Shown here piece by piece: positions 20,036 through 20,290 of a stretch of 20,290 nucleotides of DNA (the stretch's first letter is position 1; the number at the start of each line of letters is the position of its first letter). The notes beneath the pieces were generated by a model that made no database searches, was not told the DNA's origin, and saw only the letters and a program-made list of their open reading frames with translations. This DNA is from DASQPA01 sp035644215 (GTDB lineage Bacteria > Acidobacteriota > Thermoanaerobaculia > Multivoradales > UBA5704), in contig DASQPA010000171.1 in the NCBI GenBank assembly GCA_035644215.1, positions 1-20,290 on the forward strand, written 5' to 3'. The translations under genes were made by a program, and so were the position numbers.

Positions 20036-20290
20036 TCAGGCTGGCGTCGCCCGCGGCTGGTTGACCGGGATGCGCACGCGAAACGTGGTGTCGCCGGGCT
20101 TCGACTTCACTTCGATCTGGCCGTGATGGGCGCGCACGATGCGCATTACCGCGTCCAGCCCCATCCCGGTGCCCTGGCCTACCTTTTTGGTGGTGTAAAA
20201 CGGCTCAAAAATCCGCGACTGGACTTCCGCGGGAATGCCGGGTCCGTTGTCGCCGATTTCCACCACCACCGAGTCCAGTTCGCGCTGGGT
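20036..20290 (-). CDS. Sensor histidine kinase, C-terminal ATPase end (partial)
   Basis: The frame enters from the right edge at base 20290 and stops at 20036, so only the last 84 residues are seen. They are the C-terminal half of a HATPase_c domain: G1 box GDNGPGIP, F box IFEPFYTTKK, G2 box GQGTGMGL, then DAVMRIVRAHHGQIEVKSKPGDTTFRVRIPV. The combination is typical of NtrB/HWE-unlike classical sensor kinases. The N-box, phosphoacceptor histidine and sensor domains lie outside the window, so the signal is unknown. A GTG at 20269 is internal and not a start, since the frame and the fold continue upstream. Confidence 0.92.
   Translation of the reverse strand, partial: TQRELDSVVVEIGDNGPGIPAEVQSRIFEPFYTTKKVGQGTGMGLDAVMRIVRAHHGQIEVKSKPGDTTFRVRIPVNQPRATPA

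Noticed and set aside
1..20290. tRNA, rRNA, riboswitch or replication origin
   Set aside because: No cloverleaf-like segment, conserved rRNA stretch, known riboswitch core or DnaA-box cluster was recognised by eye; a covariance-model scan would be decisive.

Overview
The window looks like a chromosomal segment of a very high-GC bacterium, most likely a member of the Acidobacteriota. The reasons are the GC-rich codon use, a long two-block MacB/FtsX-type orphan permease of the kind strongly amplified in that phylum, a fossil of a second such permease, and an RsbU/RsbV/RsbW-type switching operon. This taxonomic call is an inference. No rRNA, tRNA or CRISPR array was seen.

Left part (1-7001). 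The 3' end of an Lhr-like helicase gene converges on a small UPF0175 gene. Next comes a minus-strand signalling operon, transcribed right to left: a 51-residue membrane protein, an RsbW-like anti-sigma kinase, an RsbV-like STAS protein and a GAF-PP2C phosphatase. Divergent from it lies an exported isoaspartyl peptidase/asparaginase, followed by the orphan ABC-type permease.

Central catabolic operon (about 7030-13921, plus strand). The order is molybdenum-hydroxylase FAD subunit, [2Fe-2S] subunit, amidase, FdrA (AllF-like), DUF1116 (AllG-like) and a cyclase-family metallohydrolase. The first four genes are joined by ATGA start/stop overlaps. FdrA and DUF1116 are separated by a 231-bp MITE-like element that landed exactly on the fdrA stop codon and preserved it. 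A 10-bp perfect inverted repeat fills the leader before the first gene. The cluster looks like a route for oxidising and opening a nitrogen heterocycle and recovering carbamoyl groups. The molybdopterin large subunit and the AllH partner are missing from the window.

Accessory region (about 13922-17650). GC drops and the genes are of foreign type. Two minus-strand membrane-anchored proteins of unknown function each end in a roughly 60-bp attC-like site, suggesting integron gene cassettes without an integrase in view. Beside them are a MazF/PemK-type toxin and its antitoxin, a REP-like palindrome, an unknown 169-residue protein, a 21-bp tandem repeat array and a fragment of a permease gene.

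Right part (17650-20290). This holds a secreted protein with two duplicated EF-hand segments, a family-3 periplasmic solute-binding protein, a UBP-type zinc-finger protein, and the 3' end of a sensor histidine kinase gene that runs off the window.
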